Source of the DNA: CAUTUX01 sp963532875
GTDB taxonomy: Bacteria > Bacillota > Clostridia > Christensenellales > CAG-917
Direction of reading: 5' to 3'
Length of the DNA: 33,215 bases
NCBI GenBank assembly: GCA_963532875.1
Contig: CAUSLO010000009.1
Coordinates: 1-33,215 of the forward strand
The notes beneath the pieces were generated by a model, which had not been told where the DNA came from, searched no databases, and saw nothing but the letters and a program-made list of their open reading frames with translations. The translations under genes and the position numbers were made by a program. Positions 16,510 to 24,801 of the stretch are shown here, in pieces. Position 1 is the first letter of the stretch. Each line of letters starts with the position of its first letter.

Positions 16510-17198
16510 TTCAAGTTGTTGGCATAGAAAATCTTTCTATGGTAGATTACGATGAAAAACTTGCTTGCACTCTCTTTACACGTGGGTGTAACTTTCGTTG
16601 TCCATTTTGCCAAAATAGTTCTCTTGTCTTAGACCCAAATATACCCTCTTTAAATGAGGATGCTATTCTCTCTGATTTGAAAAAGAAAGTTGGATTACTC
16701 GATGCCGTATGCATTACTGGTGGCGAAGCAACACTGCAAGAAAATTTAATTCAATTTATTAAGAAAGTTAAAGACTTAGGGCTACTTGTTAAGTTAGATA
16801 GCAATGGGTATGCTCCAGAAGTCCTCAGAGACGTTCTAAAGGCTAATCTAGTGGATTATGTGGCAATGGATGTAAAGGGCTGTAGAAGCAACTACGCTAC
16901 AATCTGTGGACTTCCTAAGATGGATTTATCTAAGATAGAAGAAAGCATTTCTTTATTGATTAACTCCAATATCGAATTTGAATTTAGAACAACTCTACTT
17001 AATGAATATCACTCTGAAGAATGTATGAAAGAGATCTTTGAGATGATCAATGGTTGCAAGAAGTATGCTATGCAAAAATATAAGGACAATCCTAACTGCA
17101 TCGAACACGGCTTTACGCCAGTTCCATACGAGAAAGTCTTGTCCTATAAATTAATCGCCGAAAAAACTATCCCTAATGTAATTATTAGAGGATACTAA
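16506..17198 (+). CDS. nrdG: Anaerobic ribonucleotide reductase activating protein (radical SAM, NrdG2 type)
   Basis: The protein has 230 residues, longer than E. coli NrdG (154) and typical of the NrdG2 group. The cluster motif is Cys28-x3-Cys32-x2-Cys35 (RGCNFRCPFCQN), followed by the SAM motif ITGGEATLQ. It cleaves S-adenosylmethionine to generate the glycyl radical on the co-encoded NrdD. It overlaps the trxB stop by 4 bp. Only 6 bp separate its stop from the convergent gene to the right. Confidence 0.94.
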   Translation: MIQVVGIENLSMVDYDEKLACTLFTRGCNFRCPFCQNSSLVLDPNIPSLNEDAILSDLKKKVGLLDAVCITGGEATLQENLIQFIKKVKDLGLLVKLDSNGYAPEVLRDVLKANLVDYVAMDVKGCRSNYATICGLPKMDLSKIEESISLLINSNIEFEFRTTLLNEYHSEECMKEIFEMINGCKKYAMQKYKDNPNCIEHGFTPVPYEKVLSYKLIAEKTIPNVIIRGY

Positions 17199-17204
17199 TT
17201 CTTA

Positions 17205-17744
17205 TTATTTTTCGTGTACTAACAAAGATGCTGCTACTATAAAGATACCGAAGAACCCTACAATTATTCCTGTCATTATGTAGTAAATCATTGGATATGT
17301 TATACCTAATCTTCCGATTTGATTTACGTATGCAATGATTAACATAATACCAGAAGCAATACCAAATATAACTGCCATGTACTTCATTGTTGCCTTTGTT
17401 GTCTTTTGCTTTGCACTTATTGTGAAGAATAATAACGCTATCGAAATTAACAGTGCGACTATTCCGGTTACCACCCAAAATAATGTTGGATTAATAAGAG
17501 CACACACGTTCATAGCAACACCAGATGCTAATTGAATTGTGCCTTCAATGTATTTGCCACGAGTAACTCCTGAGGCCCCCATTGCTATCAAAATCATTCC
17601 TGGAACTGCCAGTCCCCACTTCTCTATATGAATGCCACCAGCAACCAAACCTGCTGCAACTGCAACAAACATTGTGATTAATCCACCGATTAATAATGGA
17701 TAATCAATTTTGGCAAATTCTGACTTTGTTTTACTTGTTGCCAT
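17205..17744 (-). CDS. Small polytopic membrane protein, unknown function
   Basis: The protein has 179 residues with about five or six hydrophobic segments (LLIGGLITMFVAVAAGLVAG, LAVPGMILIAMGA, LFWVVTGIVALLISIALLFF, MAVIFGIASGIMLIIAYV, YYIMTGIIVGFFGIFIVAAS). I recognise no family. A strong AGGAGG ribosome site precedes the ATG. It lies 8 bp after the membrane-anchored metallophosphoesterase and is surely co-transcribed with it, so a role with that enzyme at the membrane is plausible but not shown. Confidence 0.8.
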   Translation of the reverse strand: MATSKTKSEFAKIDYPLLIGGLITMFVAVAAGLVAGGIHIEKWGLAVPGMILIAMGASGVTRGKYIEGTIQLASGVAMNVCALINPTLFWVVTGIVALLISIALLFFTISAKQKTTKATMKYMAVIFGIASGIMLIIAYVNQIGRLGITYPMIYYIMTGIIVGFFGIFIVAASLLVHEK

Positions 17745-17752
17745 ACTTCCTC

Positions 17753-19288
17753 CTAAACGTTATATGTCATCTTTGGATTTCTTTCTCTATTTCTATCTAA
17801 TGGTTGATATGAATAGTAATTTCTATTATATGTTATAAATCCGTAGTTGTCATCATTATTCAACTCTATCACTCTGCATCCACGTTGTGAGCCTTTTTTA
17901 TATATGCCTGTATATGCTAAGTAGTCGATGCTCATTCCGTAGTTAAGCAAGATAGGCTTATAGTCTATTAAATTGCCATCTGCATCTTTAAGTTCTTTCT
18001 TATATGAGATTGACATATTATTGTAGTGGTCATGCCCACAGAATGTTCCTCTTAAATTGTACTTTGCTGCTGTTTCAAAGAACTCATCGTTATTAACACC
18101 GCTGTATATCAATTTTTTTCTTTCGCCGATAATCCCTTCCTTCATGTGTGCTTCTGCATTAACTGTTGGCTTATCAACTGCCTTATTTATCCCTTCTTGC
18201 GTTACATCTACAAGTCCTTTCGCCTCTGGAACATTTTCTGTCGTGCCATCTGCATAATGAAATTTCCCATCCTTAACGTATGCACCCTTCTCTTTCTTAT
18301 ATATCTTATATCCTGACTTATCCTTACCACTTTCAAACTGTCTCATTTGCAAATCAAAGGCTTCTTTATATTCAGGCAATGCTATATGGAAAAATGCTAG
18401 GTTCTTTGGATATTTTTTGTCTTGTGTTTCTGCTTTCAATTGCTCCATTGTATCTGCATACCAATTGATTTGTGCTTTGTGTATATTGTCATAGTGCCAT
18501 AACATACCCATCTTGTCTGAAGGTAGATATGAGTGAGAATCTAGAACTGTTAATGCTCTGTCTAAGTATACCTTGCCATCGTTTGCTGTTCTGTTGATAC
18601 GAAATACTTGATTCCCATATCCAAATTCATCTTCATTCTTTGTGTATTTATTCCATGTCTTTGGGTTTGTTGTAAATAGGCAGTGTTTAAATTCCCCACT
18701 TTCGATTTTCTTTTTATACCAATTTGAAATGTCTTTTCTTGTATATCTACTATATGCCTCTGTGTCATGGTTGCCATATGAGAATGTCCAATATGCTCCC
18801 ATGCTCTCCATAAGGTTCGCAAAGATTTCTGCTGACTTTAAGTTGTTTGCTGTACCTGATTGAATTGGAACTGGATATGCAATATCCCCAGTTACTGTTA
18901 CTAAATCTGGATTTTCTCTTTTAATCATCGTGGCTACTGCATTAAGTGCCCATTTGTCTTTTTGGAAAGATCCAAATCCTGCACCGATGTGTACGTCTGT
19001 TATCTGTAAGACCTTGAATGGTTTGTCTTTATCCTCCTTCTTCATTGTGAAGGAATAACTACCATCTGCTCTCTTCTGTGGCTCATATCTTGGCGCGATA
19101 GCATGTGCACTATAACTCTTAGCCAGTTTTAATATTGCCTTCGCACCAATTGCATTTATAACTGCAAACAAGGCTACTAGTAACAATATTGTCATAACTA
19201 TTGTTGCCAAAACTATTCCAGCCTTGATGCCCCTTCTTCTGCGTAATTCTTTCTTATCAATAGCAAGTTGCTCTATTTTTGTCCCCAT
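17753..19288 (-). CDS. Membrane-anchored calcineurin-like metallophosphoesterase
   Basis: The protein has 511 residues from the ATG at 19288, chosen because GAGGGG lies four bases before it; the frame is open 18 codons further. A basic stretch (ELRRRRGIKAG) and one hydrophobic helix (about 22-47) form a signal anchor, placing the enzyme outside the membrane. The two-metal site is visible as ITDVHIG, VTGDIAYP, YGNHDTEAY, the FHIALPE histidine and CGHDHYNN. The substrate is unknown. It is a paralogue of the cytoplasmic enzyme at 23818-24801: both share NNLKS, GNHD, the GHDH motif and a C-terminal YGMSIDYxAY segment. Residues around 350-400 (KYHYADGTTENV-like) form an insertion absent from that paralogue. 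Confidence 0.88.
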   Translation of the reverse strand: MGTKIEQLAIDKKELRRRRGIKAGIVLATIVMTILLLVALFAVINAIGAKAILKLAKSYSAHAIAPRYEPQKRADGSYSFTMKKEDKDKPFKVLQITDVHIGAGFGSFQKDKWALNAVATMIKRENPDLVTVTGDIAYPVPIQSGTANNLKSAEIFANLMESMGAYWTFSYGNHDTEAYSRYTRKDISNWYKKKIESGEFKHCLFTTNPKTWNKYTKNEDEFGYGNQVFRINRTANDGKVYLDRALTVLDSHSYLPSDKMGMLWHYDNIHKAQINWYADTMEQLKAETQDKKYPKNLAFFHIALPEYKEAFDLQMRQFESGKDKSGYKIYKKEKGAYVKDGKFHYADGTTENVPEAKGLVDVTQEGINKAVDKPTVNAEAHMKEGIIGERKKLIYSGVNNDEFFETAAKYNLRGTFCGHDHYNNMSISYKKELKDADGNLIDYKPILLNYGMSIDYLAYTGIYKKGSQRGCRVIELNNDDNYGFITYNRNYYSYQPLDRNRERNPKMTYNV

Positions 19289-19361
19289 ATTTCCCCTCAA
19301 AATATATAGGAATATTTTAGTGAATTTTTGGCACTTTGTCAATTTTGCCCTTTTTCTGAAT

Positions 19362-19381
19362 TTTTGACCGAATAGAATGCT
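19362..19381 (+). repeat. 20-bp direct repeat, copy 1
   Basis: TTTTGACCGAATAGAATGCT, identical to 19750-19769. The two copies bracket 368 bp of non-coding sequence. They could be a duplication made by insertion or recombination, or two binding sites for a DNA-binding protein. Confidence 0.85.
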
Positions 19382-19630
19382 AGTTGCAATTTTTCTGTCC
19401 TTACTTTTTGACCAACCGATATGGTTTTGGTCTCATGTTTTTGATAAGAGCGTGTATTTATTCAAACTGCAATTTGCCCCAAATATTTTGTTGTTTTCGG
19501 GACACAATCTAATCTTATAAGCCTCTATTGGGTTCTTCAAAACTTTGACATTCTCACCCATAATTTGTTCGTTTTGTGATAACCTTTGGTCATCTGAAAA
19601 ACTTGCTTTTTATCTTTGAGATGTTAATAT

Positions 19631-19697
19631 AGTCAACAGAGTGCCTCTCCAGCCTCTATAGCAATATATGCGGACCAGGGAGATGACTTCTTTTTTT
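19631..19697 (+). ncRNA. Possible small structured RNA or terminator-like element
   Basis: AGTCA (19631-19635) pairs with TGACT (19684-19688) and TCTCC (19646-19650) with GGAGA (19679-19683), with a weaker inner helix, followed by seven T at 19691-19697. The outer stem has a 10-nt one-sided bulge, so it is not a simple terminator. It matches no riboswitch class I could recognise. Confidence 0.2.
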
Positions 19698-19749
19698 CAT
19701 AGGATTTTCTTTTGCGTATCTAAGCTTTGTTTAAATTCCAATTGATATC

Positions 19750-19769
19750 TTTTGACCGAATAGAATGCT
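19750..19769 (+). repeat. 20-bp direct repeat, copy 2
   Basis: Second exact copy of the 20-bp repeat at 19362-19381, 98 bp from the abiEii stop. No third copy was seen on the other side of the abiE genes. Confidence 0.85.
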
Positions 19770-19867
19770 GATTAGGACTATTGAACAACTCAGATATCAT
19801 CTCATCATATAAGTATTCTTTCAATAGTAATCTTACTCCTTGCTATTCAAATCGAATGTTTCTGTTT

Positions 19868-20878
19868 TCACAATTTGCTTATAGTAGCGTAATTAAATTC
19901 TTTTTCATATTCTCTTAGTGCATCAACGATTTGACCAAATGATGGTTTTCCCCCAAAAATCATACTTTTCATTTTTTCGTAATCTTTTGAAAATTTTTCT
20001 AATCCTTCCTTTGATGGGATTAATTTTAAATTGCCTTTCAAAATATCGTCATAGTGTGCCCAATTGCATGTGTAGAATTTTTTCTTAAAACTAATCACTC
20101 TTTTTAGTAGCACCGTATTGCGTAGGCTCTTTTCTCTAATATCTGTATGTATCATTTTATATACATCATAAAAATGCCTTGAGTATCTTGCTGGGTAATT
20201 TCCATTTACTCGATTCGCTTCTCGATGGATTATAGTTATTTTTTCATAAAAAGTCCTTAGGCAATCTACCACTACGACACTGATATCCTCATGGAATAGT
20301 TTGGAATACACTTCCTCAATATAGGTTTTGATTTTTTTATTACTGGTAGGAATTGACTCCGCTAAGTGTCCAATTTCCAGCCTAATCACTTGTAGAATTG
20401 AAGTGTCATTATAACTCTTTGGATAATCAAAACATATTGTCTGTCCATCAACCTCATCAATATAAAAACTATATGTTTTATTTTTTATTATCGTTTTAAA
20501 ATCATTCTGTATAGTTGGAAGAAATTCATCACGTAAGAATACTTTTGTATCTTTGTTTATCTGGTTATTGAATTGTCGTTGCTTTGTATTACTTCTTTCT
20601 TCGTAGAACTCTGTGCCGCCATATCCTAAAATCCGCCAATCCAAAGCGAGGTCTATATCTTCTGAAAATCTCTCTATCACTTTATAAACTTTTGACAAAC
20701 TTGTTCCACCTTTAAAAACAATTGCGTCTCTCAATTTAAATTTACTGAAGAGATATTTTAAAATCATACAAACCCATAAATCCTTCTCTACGATAGCGTT
20801 TGACATTTTTAATTGTTCAGCTGTATTCGTAATAATTGTTTCCAATTCGTTATTAGATATTTCTAATAATTTATCCAT
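19868..20878 (-). CDS. abiEii: AbiEii-type nucleotidyltransferase toxin (type IV toxin-antitoxin)
   Basis: The protein has 336 residues from the ATG at 20878, which has GAGG six bases upstream and overlaps the abiEi stop by 8 bp. Upstream in-frame codons lie inside abiEi and are rejected. The nucleotidyltransferase core is FKGGTSLSKVY (Gly57-Gly58, Ser60, Lys63) followed by RFSEDIDLAL (Asp74, Asp76). AbiEii toxins transfer nucleotides to tRNA-type targets and stop growth, for example in phage abortive infection. It is co-transcribed with and coupled to its antitoxin. Phage defence as the role here is inferred from the family. Confidence 0.92.
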   Translation of the reverse strand: MDKLLEISNNELETIITNTAEQLKMSNAIVEKDLWVCMILKYLFSKFKLRDAIVFKGGTSLSKVYKVIERFSEDIDLALDWRILGYGGTEFYEERSNTKQRQFNNQINKDTKVFLRDEFLPTIQNDFKTIIKNKTYSFYIDEVDGQTICFDYPKSYNDTSILQVIRLEIGHLAESIPTSNKKIKTYIEEVYSKLFHEDISVVVVDCLRTFYEKITIIHREANRVNGNYPARYSRHFYDVYKMIHTDIREKSLRNTVLLKRVISFKKKFYTCNWAHYDDILKGNLKLIPSKEGLEKFSKDYEKMKSMIFGGKPSFGQIVDALREYEKEFNYATISKL

Positions 20879-21476
20879 TCTTAACCTCTTGTATTTTTGA
20901 TAACACTTCTTGAATCCAGAAAGGAAGTTTAGCCGCATCTTTTCTGAGATCTTCTTTAATCGTTTTAGAGAATAATGCAAACCTTTTAATATGTTCTTCT
21001 CTGATGTTGTCTTTCCCTAATGCCCTAATTGCTTGTATTAGAATTGCGAAGCCCCTCGAATAAGATGTTATATTCCTATTTGATGTATGCCTAAAGATAA
21101 TCTTTCTACCTCTATATAAATACTCTCTGTATTCTCCGTCTGAAACATAAATGTACTCATTTGGAACCTGCGTAGATACTCCTGTGTAATTCAACGCTAT
21201 ATCCCCAATAGGGGCAATTGTCCAAGAAAACTTTTCTGCAATTTTTTCTGCAACGTCCGCCGCATCTGGATATGAATACTCTTTCAAAATCTTACTATAT
21301 TTCGGTTTGACATATAGACCGTCTATGAGTCTTGCAATATGACCTTCTTCGTTTAATCTATATAAAATAGATTTAATCGTATTCTTTGTCCCAAGATTAT
21401 AGAAGTCATTAATTGAAAATATTTTTCCTACATCCTCTGACATAATATTTTCTACTTTATGTATTAAACTGCTCAT
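20871..21476 (-). CDS. abiEi: AbiEi-family antitoxin and transcription repressor
   Basis: The protein has 201 residues. An N-terminal winged-helix segment (FSINDFYNLGTKNTIKSILYRLNEEGHIARLIDGLYVKP) is followed by the AbiEi/DUF6088-type domain (WTIAPIGDIALNYTGVSTQVP, then RGRKIIFRHTSNRN). In this family the antitoxin both counters the nucleotidyltransferase and represses its own promoter. The ATG at 21476 has AAGGAG seven bases before it. A matching palindrome lies over the -10 of its promoter. The stop overlaps the toxin start. Confidence 0.9.
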   Translation of the reverse strand: MSSLIHKVENIMSEDVGKIFSINDFYNLGTKNTIKSILYRLNEEGHIARLIDGLYVKPKYSKILKEYSYPDAADVAEKIAEKFSWTIAPIGDIALNYTGVSTQVPNEYIYVSDGEYREYLYRGRKIIFRHTSNRNITSYSRGFAILIQAIRALGKDNIREEHIKRFALFSKTIKEDLRKDAAKLPFWIQEVLSKIQEVKNG

Positions 21477-21491
21477 TCAGAATCTCCTTTT

Positions 21492-21528
21492 CACCTAAAA
21501 GTATATATATTTGGGTGCAAGAAGTCAA
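21492..21528 (-). promoter_or_regulatory. abiE promoter with palindromic operator
   Basis: TTGACT (21528-21523), 17 bp, TATACT (21505-21500) on the minus strand, the same hexamers as the nrdD promoter. The inverted repeat CACCTAAA (21492-21499) / TTTGGGTG (21510-21517) is centred on the -10, with one mismatch, and is a good candidate for AbiEi self-repression. Confidence 0.7.
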
Positions 21529-21589
21529 CACTATTTCCGCTATCATGCTAAATTTCTTTTGTTATTCTCGGTCTACAAGTACACTTAAA

Positions 21590-22204
21590 TTATTTCTTTC
21601 TTATAATCGCAACCGCACAAGGGATCTTCCCCTCTATAAATTCTATTTTTACATCAGGATATCCTTCGTTTATGAAAAACTCTTTATATGTATCTACAGA
21701 AAATTGTTGTTTGAAGCCCGCTCCTGCTTTGTCTATATTTTTAACAAATGAGTCTTGTTTCTTTTTCTTGTTCATGTATGTTGGGATTATTATTGTCCCA
21801 CCTATAGCACAGACTCTTGCTAACTCCTTGAGTGCTCCGCTAGGGCTATCAAGAAGATGGATGACATTCCCTGCCACTACTTTATTAAACTCTTCATCGG
21901 CATAATTGATTTTCATTATGTCGCCCTGTTCAAGTTTGACGTTTGAGTATTTCCTTAATTTCTTTGCTACTACAGATAGCATCTTTTCTGATATATCTGT
22001 TGCCACAATGCTCTTGCATTTCTTTGCTATTTCTTTTGTAAGCAATCCGTTTCCACAAGCACACTCTAATACGTTATCTTCTTTTTCAATTAGCGAGGCA
22101 ACTAGTGGTTTCAACTTCGCATGCACCTTTCTATTTACAAGATTAGTAAATATTCCATAGACACCCGCTACCTTATCCCAGAATAGTTTGTTTGTCTGCT
22201 TCAT
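21590..22204 (-). CDS. Class I SAM-dependent methyltransferase
   Basis: The protein has 204 residues. SAM-binding motif I is VLECACGNGLLTKEIA, the acidic residue is ATDIS, and motif II/III follows as LEQGDIMKINYADEEFNKVVAGNVIHLL. The length and the post-motif GGTIIIPTYM resemble the UbiE/phospholipid-type methyltransferases, but the substrate cannot be told. AGGAGG lies six bases before the ATG. It overlaps the preceding transporter gene by 32 bp and is the last gene of the run that begins at 28246. Confidence 0.88.
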   Translation of the reverse strand: MKQTNKLFWDKVAGVYGIFTNLVNRKVHAKLKPLVASLIEKEDNVLECACGNGLLTKEIAKKCKSIVATDISEKMLSVVAKKLRKYSNVKLEQGDIMKINYADEEFNKVVAGNVIHLLDSPSGALKELARVCAIGGTIIIPTYMNKKKKQDSFVKNIDKAGAGFKQQFSVDTYKEFFINEGYPDVKIEFIEGKIPCAVAIIRKK

Positions 22205-23204
22205 CCTTTTCCTCCTTGCTTGGTTTTTTGTATGCCCAGTTTCTTAATTCTTTCCCTGTCGCAATCTTTATACAGATTCGTTTAGATATGTTTTTGTGGA
22301 TTTTTCCCTTCAGCAATTCTGCAGTTGATATATACTCTAACTGGATATCTAATCTGCAAAGTTTCTTTATCTCTGACTCGTATTCTTTCTTCTTGTTGTA
22401 CATTTCTAACAGTTCACTCTTTTTTACACAAACCTTTACGTTCCCGAACTTATGATTTACTCCATAGTCATGAAGAATTAAATCTCCACACTGATTGCTG
22501 GGTAAAACTGTCTTTAGTGCCTTTACAACTTCTGGGGTCTTTTTATCAATCTCTGTGCCAATGATTTCACCCCATGTTTCATATAAAACCTTTAATGCAA
22601 ACCCTATAATTATTAGACTTAATATAACCCCGAAATGCCCATCTAATACTATCTTTATCTTTGTTGCTCTAAGTACGTAAGATATAGTTACAAGCAGTGT
22701 TGTGCCAGTATCGGTGAAACTGTCTAGAGCAACTATTCCCAATGCTTGCGAGTTATATTTCTTTTTGAAGAATAGGGCAAATACGCCCATTAATAACTTA
22801 ACTACTATTGTTGCAGCCAACGCTCCAACATAGATATTTGAATACTGACTTGTCTTTTCTCTTCTAGCGATTAGTACCGATGATTGATACATGAAATATA
22901 CGCCAAGCCCAACTAAAATAATGTTAGAAATAAAATTTACTGTGTATTCCGCTCTTCCTATTTTGCTAAATTTCTTTTTATTTCTTTTGCTAGCAATTAT
23001 AATGATAAATCCTATGACAACAATGAATGCAGATAGTACATCAAAGAAATTATTTGTTGAGTCTATGATTATTGGCAGTGATCTGTTTGCGAGCCCTATA
23101 TAAAGTTTAGAAACCGCAAGAACTGTGTTGACTATTATAAGCGAACAAAGAATCCAAATAACTGCCCACTCTCTTGAGTGTTCCTTTTTATTGCTCGCTC
23201 TCAT
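22173..23204 (-). CDS. Cation diffusion facilitator, probably a manganese exporter (MntE/MneP type)
   Basis: The protein has 343 residues from the ATG at 23204 (a TTG two codons upstream is less likely). About six membrane helices are followed by a cytoplasmic domain of roughly 120 residues. In helix 2 the metal site reads DSTNNFFD (NxxxD) and in helix 5 ALDSFTD (DxxxD). This N-D-D-D set is the pattern of Mn-transporting CDF proteins such as MntE, while zinc members have HxxxD in helix 5. It should export Mn(II) against a proton gradient. It overlaps bioY by 17 bp and the methyltransferase by 32 bp. Confidence 0.82.
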   Translation of the reverse strand: MRASNKKEHSREWAVIWILCSLIIVNTVLAVSKLYIGLANRSLPIIIDSTNNFFDVLSAFIVVIGFIIIIASKRNKKKFSKIGRAEYTVNFISNIILVGLGVYFMYQSSVLIARREKTSQYSNIYVGALAATIVVKLLMGVFALFFKKKYNSQALGIVALDSFTDTGTTLLVTISYVLRATKIKIVLDGHFGVILSLIIIGFALKVLYETWGEIIGTEIDKKTPEVVKALKTVLPSNQCGDLILHDYGVNHKFGNVKVCVKKSELLEMYNKKKEYESEIKKLCRLDIQLEYISTAELLKGKIHKNISKRICIKIATGKELRNWAYKKPSKEEKDEADKQTILG

Positions 23205-23808
23205 CGACAATTAAAGCGTCGCCCAATCTACTCTTAACTTTCTTGGCAATTATTTGTGCTAGAATTATTGACACCACATCTTTTAATCCAAAGGTTGTTA
23301 TCATTCCTGCAAGTGTCTTCTCGAAAGATTTTCCGTTTACGTTTTTAACCAATATTGCTGTTCCAAAAATATACAGAATAACAATTGAAATTATTCCGAA
23401 CAACATCTGAACAACGTCGCTATCAAATCGTTTTGTTGCCCCGATGATTATTGCCATAGGAATAAACCCAATAATGAAACCGCCTGTTGGACCTATGAGT
23501 TTATCAATACCTCCGCCACTTGCAAATACTGGTAGCCCCATTGCTCCAAGTAGAAGATAAATGATTGCGGTTAATCCGCCCCAGATTGGTCCTAGGATAT
23601 ATGCTGCAATTCCTATACATATTGTTTGTAACGTGAATGGCACTGGACCAAAACCTATTGTTACCTTTGCTCCAACTATGATTAATGCGGTCATGATGCT
23701 CATGTACACTAGACGTCGCACATGTAAGAGGCTACTGCTAATTCTCGCTACGCTTGTTTTTTTCGCTGTTGATATTTTGCTTAATTGAATTTGATTTTTT
23801 ACTTTCAT
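23188..23808 (-). CDS. bioY: Biotin transporter substrate-binding subunit BioY
   Basis: The protein has 206 residues with six membrane helices. The BioY hallmarks GPVPFTLQT and the segment LLLGAMGLPVFASGGGIDKL with GPTGGFIIGF are present. BioY is the S-component of an ECF transporter and binds biotin at the outer face. No ATPase or EcfT gene lies nearby, so it probably shares a general ECF module. The first 35 residues are hydrophilic and longer than usual, and a start at Met36 (MSIMTALIIVG) is possible, but AGGGGA before the ATG at 23808 favours the long form. Confidence 0.94.
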   Translation of the reverse strand: MKVKNQIQLSKISTAKKTSVARISSSLLHVRRLVYMSIMTALIIVGAKVTIGFGPVPFTLQTICIGIAAYILGPIWGGLTAIIYLLLGAMGLPVFASGGGIDKLIGPTGGFIIGFIPMAIIIGATKRFDSDVVQMLFGIISIVILYIFGTAILVKNVNGKSFEKTLAGMITTFGLKDVVSIILAQIIAKKVKSRLGDALIVDESEQ

Positions 23809-23817
23809 TACCGTCCC

Positions 23818-24801
23818 CTACTTAATGTCTACTAACGGTAATAATGATACACTGAAGACTCCGCTTTTATCAATTTCAATAACCGTGCCTCCTCTCTGTG
23901 TCTGCTTCTTAATTATGCCCGGATATGCAAAATAGTCTATGCTCATACCATATGTCATTCTAATTCCTTTGTATGTTAGGGACAATGTGTTGAGATGATC
24001 ATGCCCCATAAACATTCCCTCGCAACTTCCCAGTTGTACCATGTCTTCAAAAAATGAACACTCAAGAGTTTTAGGATATCCAAAATAGTTATCCTTCTCT
24101 TGAACAAATCCTAGGTGATATTGAACGTCTTTGTCTCCTCTATAACATTTCTCCCACGCCTCTTTAAATTCTTTTGGTGGTATGTGGAAAAATGCTAATG
24201 ACTTCTTTATATCTTTTCCATAACTTTTTACTACGTTCTTATACCAATCAATTTGATCTTGTTTGATTACATCAAAGCCACTGAAGAAATTCCAAGTAAT
24301 GTATGCATGGGAATCTAAGAACATTAGCAACTTAACTAGTTCGCCTTTTTCGTTCTTTACTTCGTAATGATAATTCCCTACACCACTTAATTTCTCATCA
24401 CCAGGTATGAAGTAACAGTTCTTTAGTGATGCATAATATTTGCCCAATTCTTCTTTTTTATATTTGGAAAAACTTTCACAATCATGATTCCCAAAGACGA
24501 CTGTCCAAGGAATATTAAACGACTCCATTACGCTTGATATCATCTTTGTAGATTTGAGGTTGTTGGCACTTGCTCCAAACATCGGCATTGGATATACCAT
24601 ATCCCCTGTGATTACGATAAAATCTGGCTTCGCTGCATTTACTATTTTCTTAATGGCTTCAATTGCCAACTTGTCTTTCTTTTTCGTAACCAAACTTCCG
24701 CCAATATGTATATCAGTTAATTGAAGAATTTTGAATTTGTCTCCGCTAAATGTAATAGTGCCTTTATTTTCCTGTATGTTCTTTGTGATTTGAATAGCCA
24801 T
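23818..24801 (-). CDS. Cytoplasmic calcineurin-like metallophosphoesterase
   Basis: The protein has 327 residues with no signal or membrane helix. The metal ligands are in LTDIHIG, ITGDMVYP, FGNHDCESF, FFHIPPKEF and MGHDHLNT. It is clearly related to the anchored enzyme at 17753-19288. The ATG at 24801 overlaps the stop of the symporter gene (TAATG), so the two are translationally coupled. An upstream GTG is too close to the AGGGAG ribosome site. The coupling suggests that its substrate is what the symporter brings in or a derivative of it; this is inference. Confidence 0.9.
   Translation of the reverse strand: MAIQITKNIQENKGTITFSGDKFKILQLTDIHIGGSLVTKKKDKLAIEAIKKIVNAAKPDFIVITGDMVYPMPMFGASANNLKSTKMISSVMESFNIPWTVVFGNHDCESFSKYKKEELGKYYASLKNCYFIPGDEKLSGVGNYHYEVKNEKGELVKLLMFLDSHAYITWNFFSGFDVIKQDQIDWYKNVVKSYGKDIKKSLAFFHIPPKEFKEAWEKCYRGDKDVQYHLGFVQEKDNYFGYPKTLECSFFEDMVQLGSCEGMFMGHDHLNTLSLTYKGIRMTYGMSIDYFAYPGIIKKQTQRGGTVIEIDKSGVFSVSLLPLVDIK

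Larger units (their letters stand above)
19289..19867. other. 579-bp intergenic region with direct repeats and gene debris
   Basis: No convincing gene is present. A 20-bp direct repeat stands at 19362-19381 and 19750-19769. T-runs at 19325, 19335, 19343, 19351 and 19361 are roughly in helical phase upstream of the metallophosphoesterase. A 42-codon minus-strand ORF (19561-19433) contains AYKIRLCP, faintly like the start of IS605-type TnpB. ACTATTGAA (19777-19785) and TTCAATAGT (19820-19828) form a perfect 9-bp inverted repeat downstream of abiEii. Confidence 0.6.

Noticed and set aside
20879..20980. A longer AbiEii starting at 20980
   Set aside because: The added residues lie within abiEi; the ATG at 20878 has a ribosome site and the typical short overlap.
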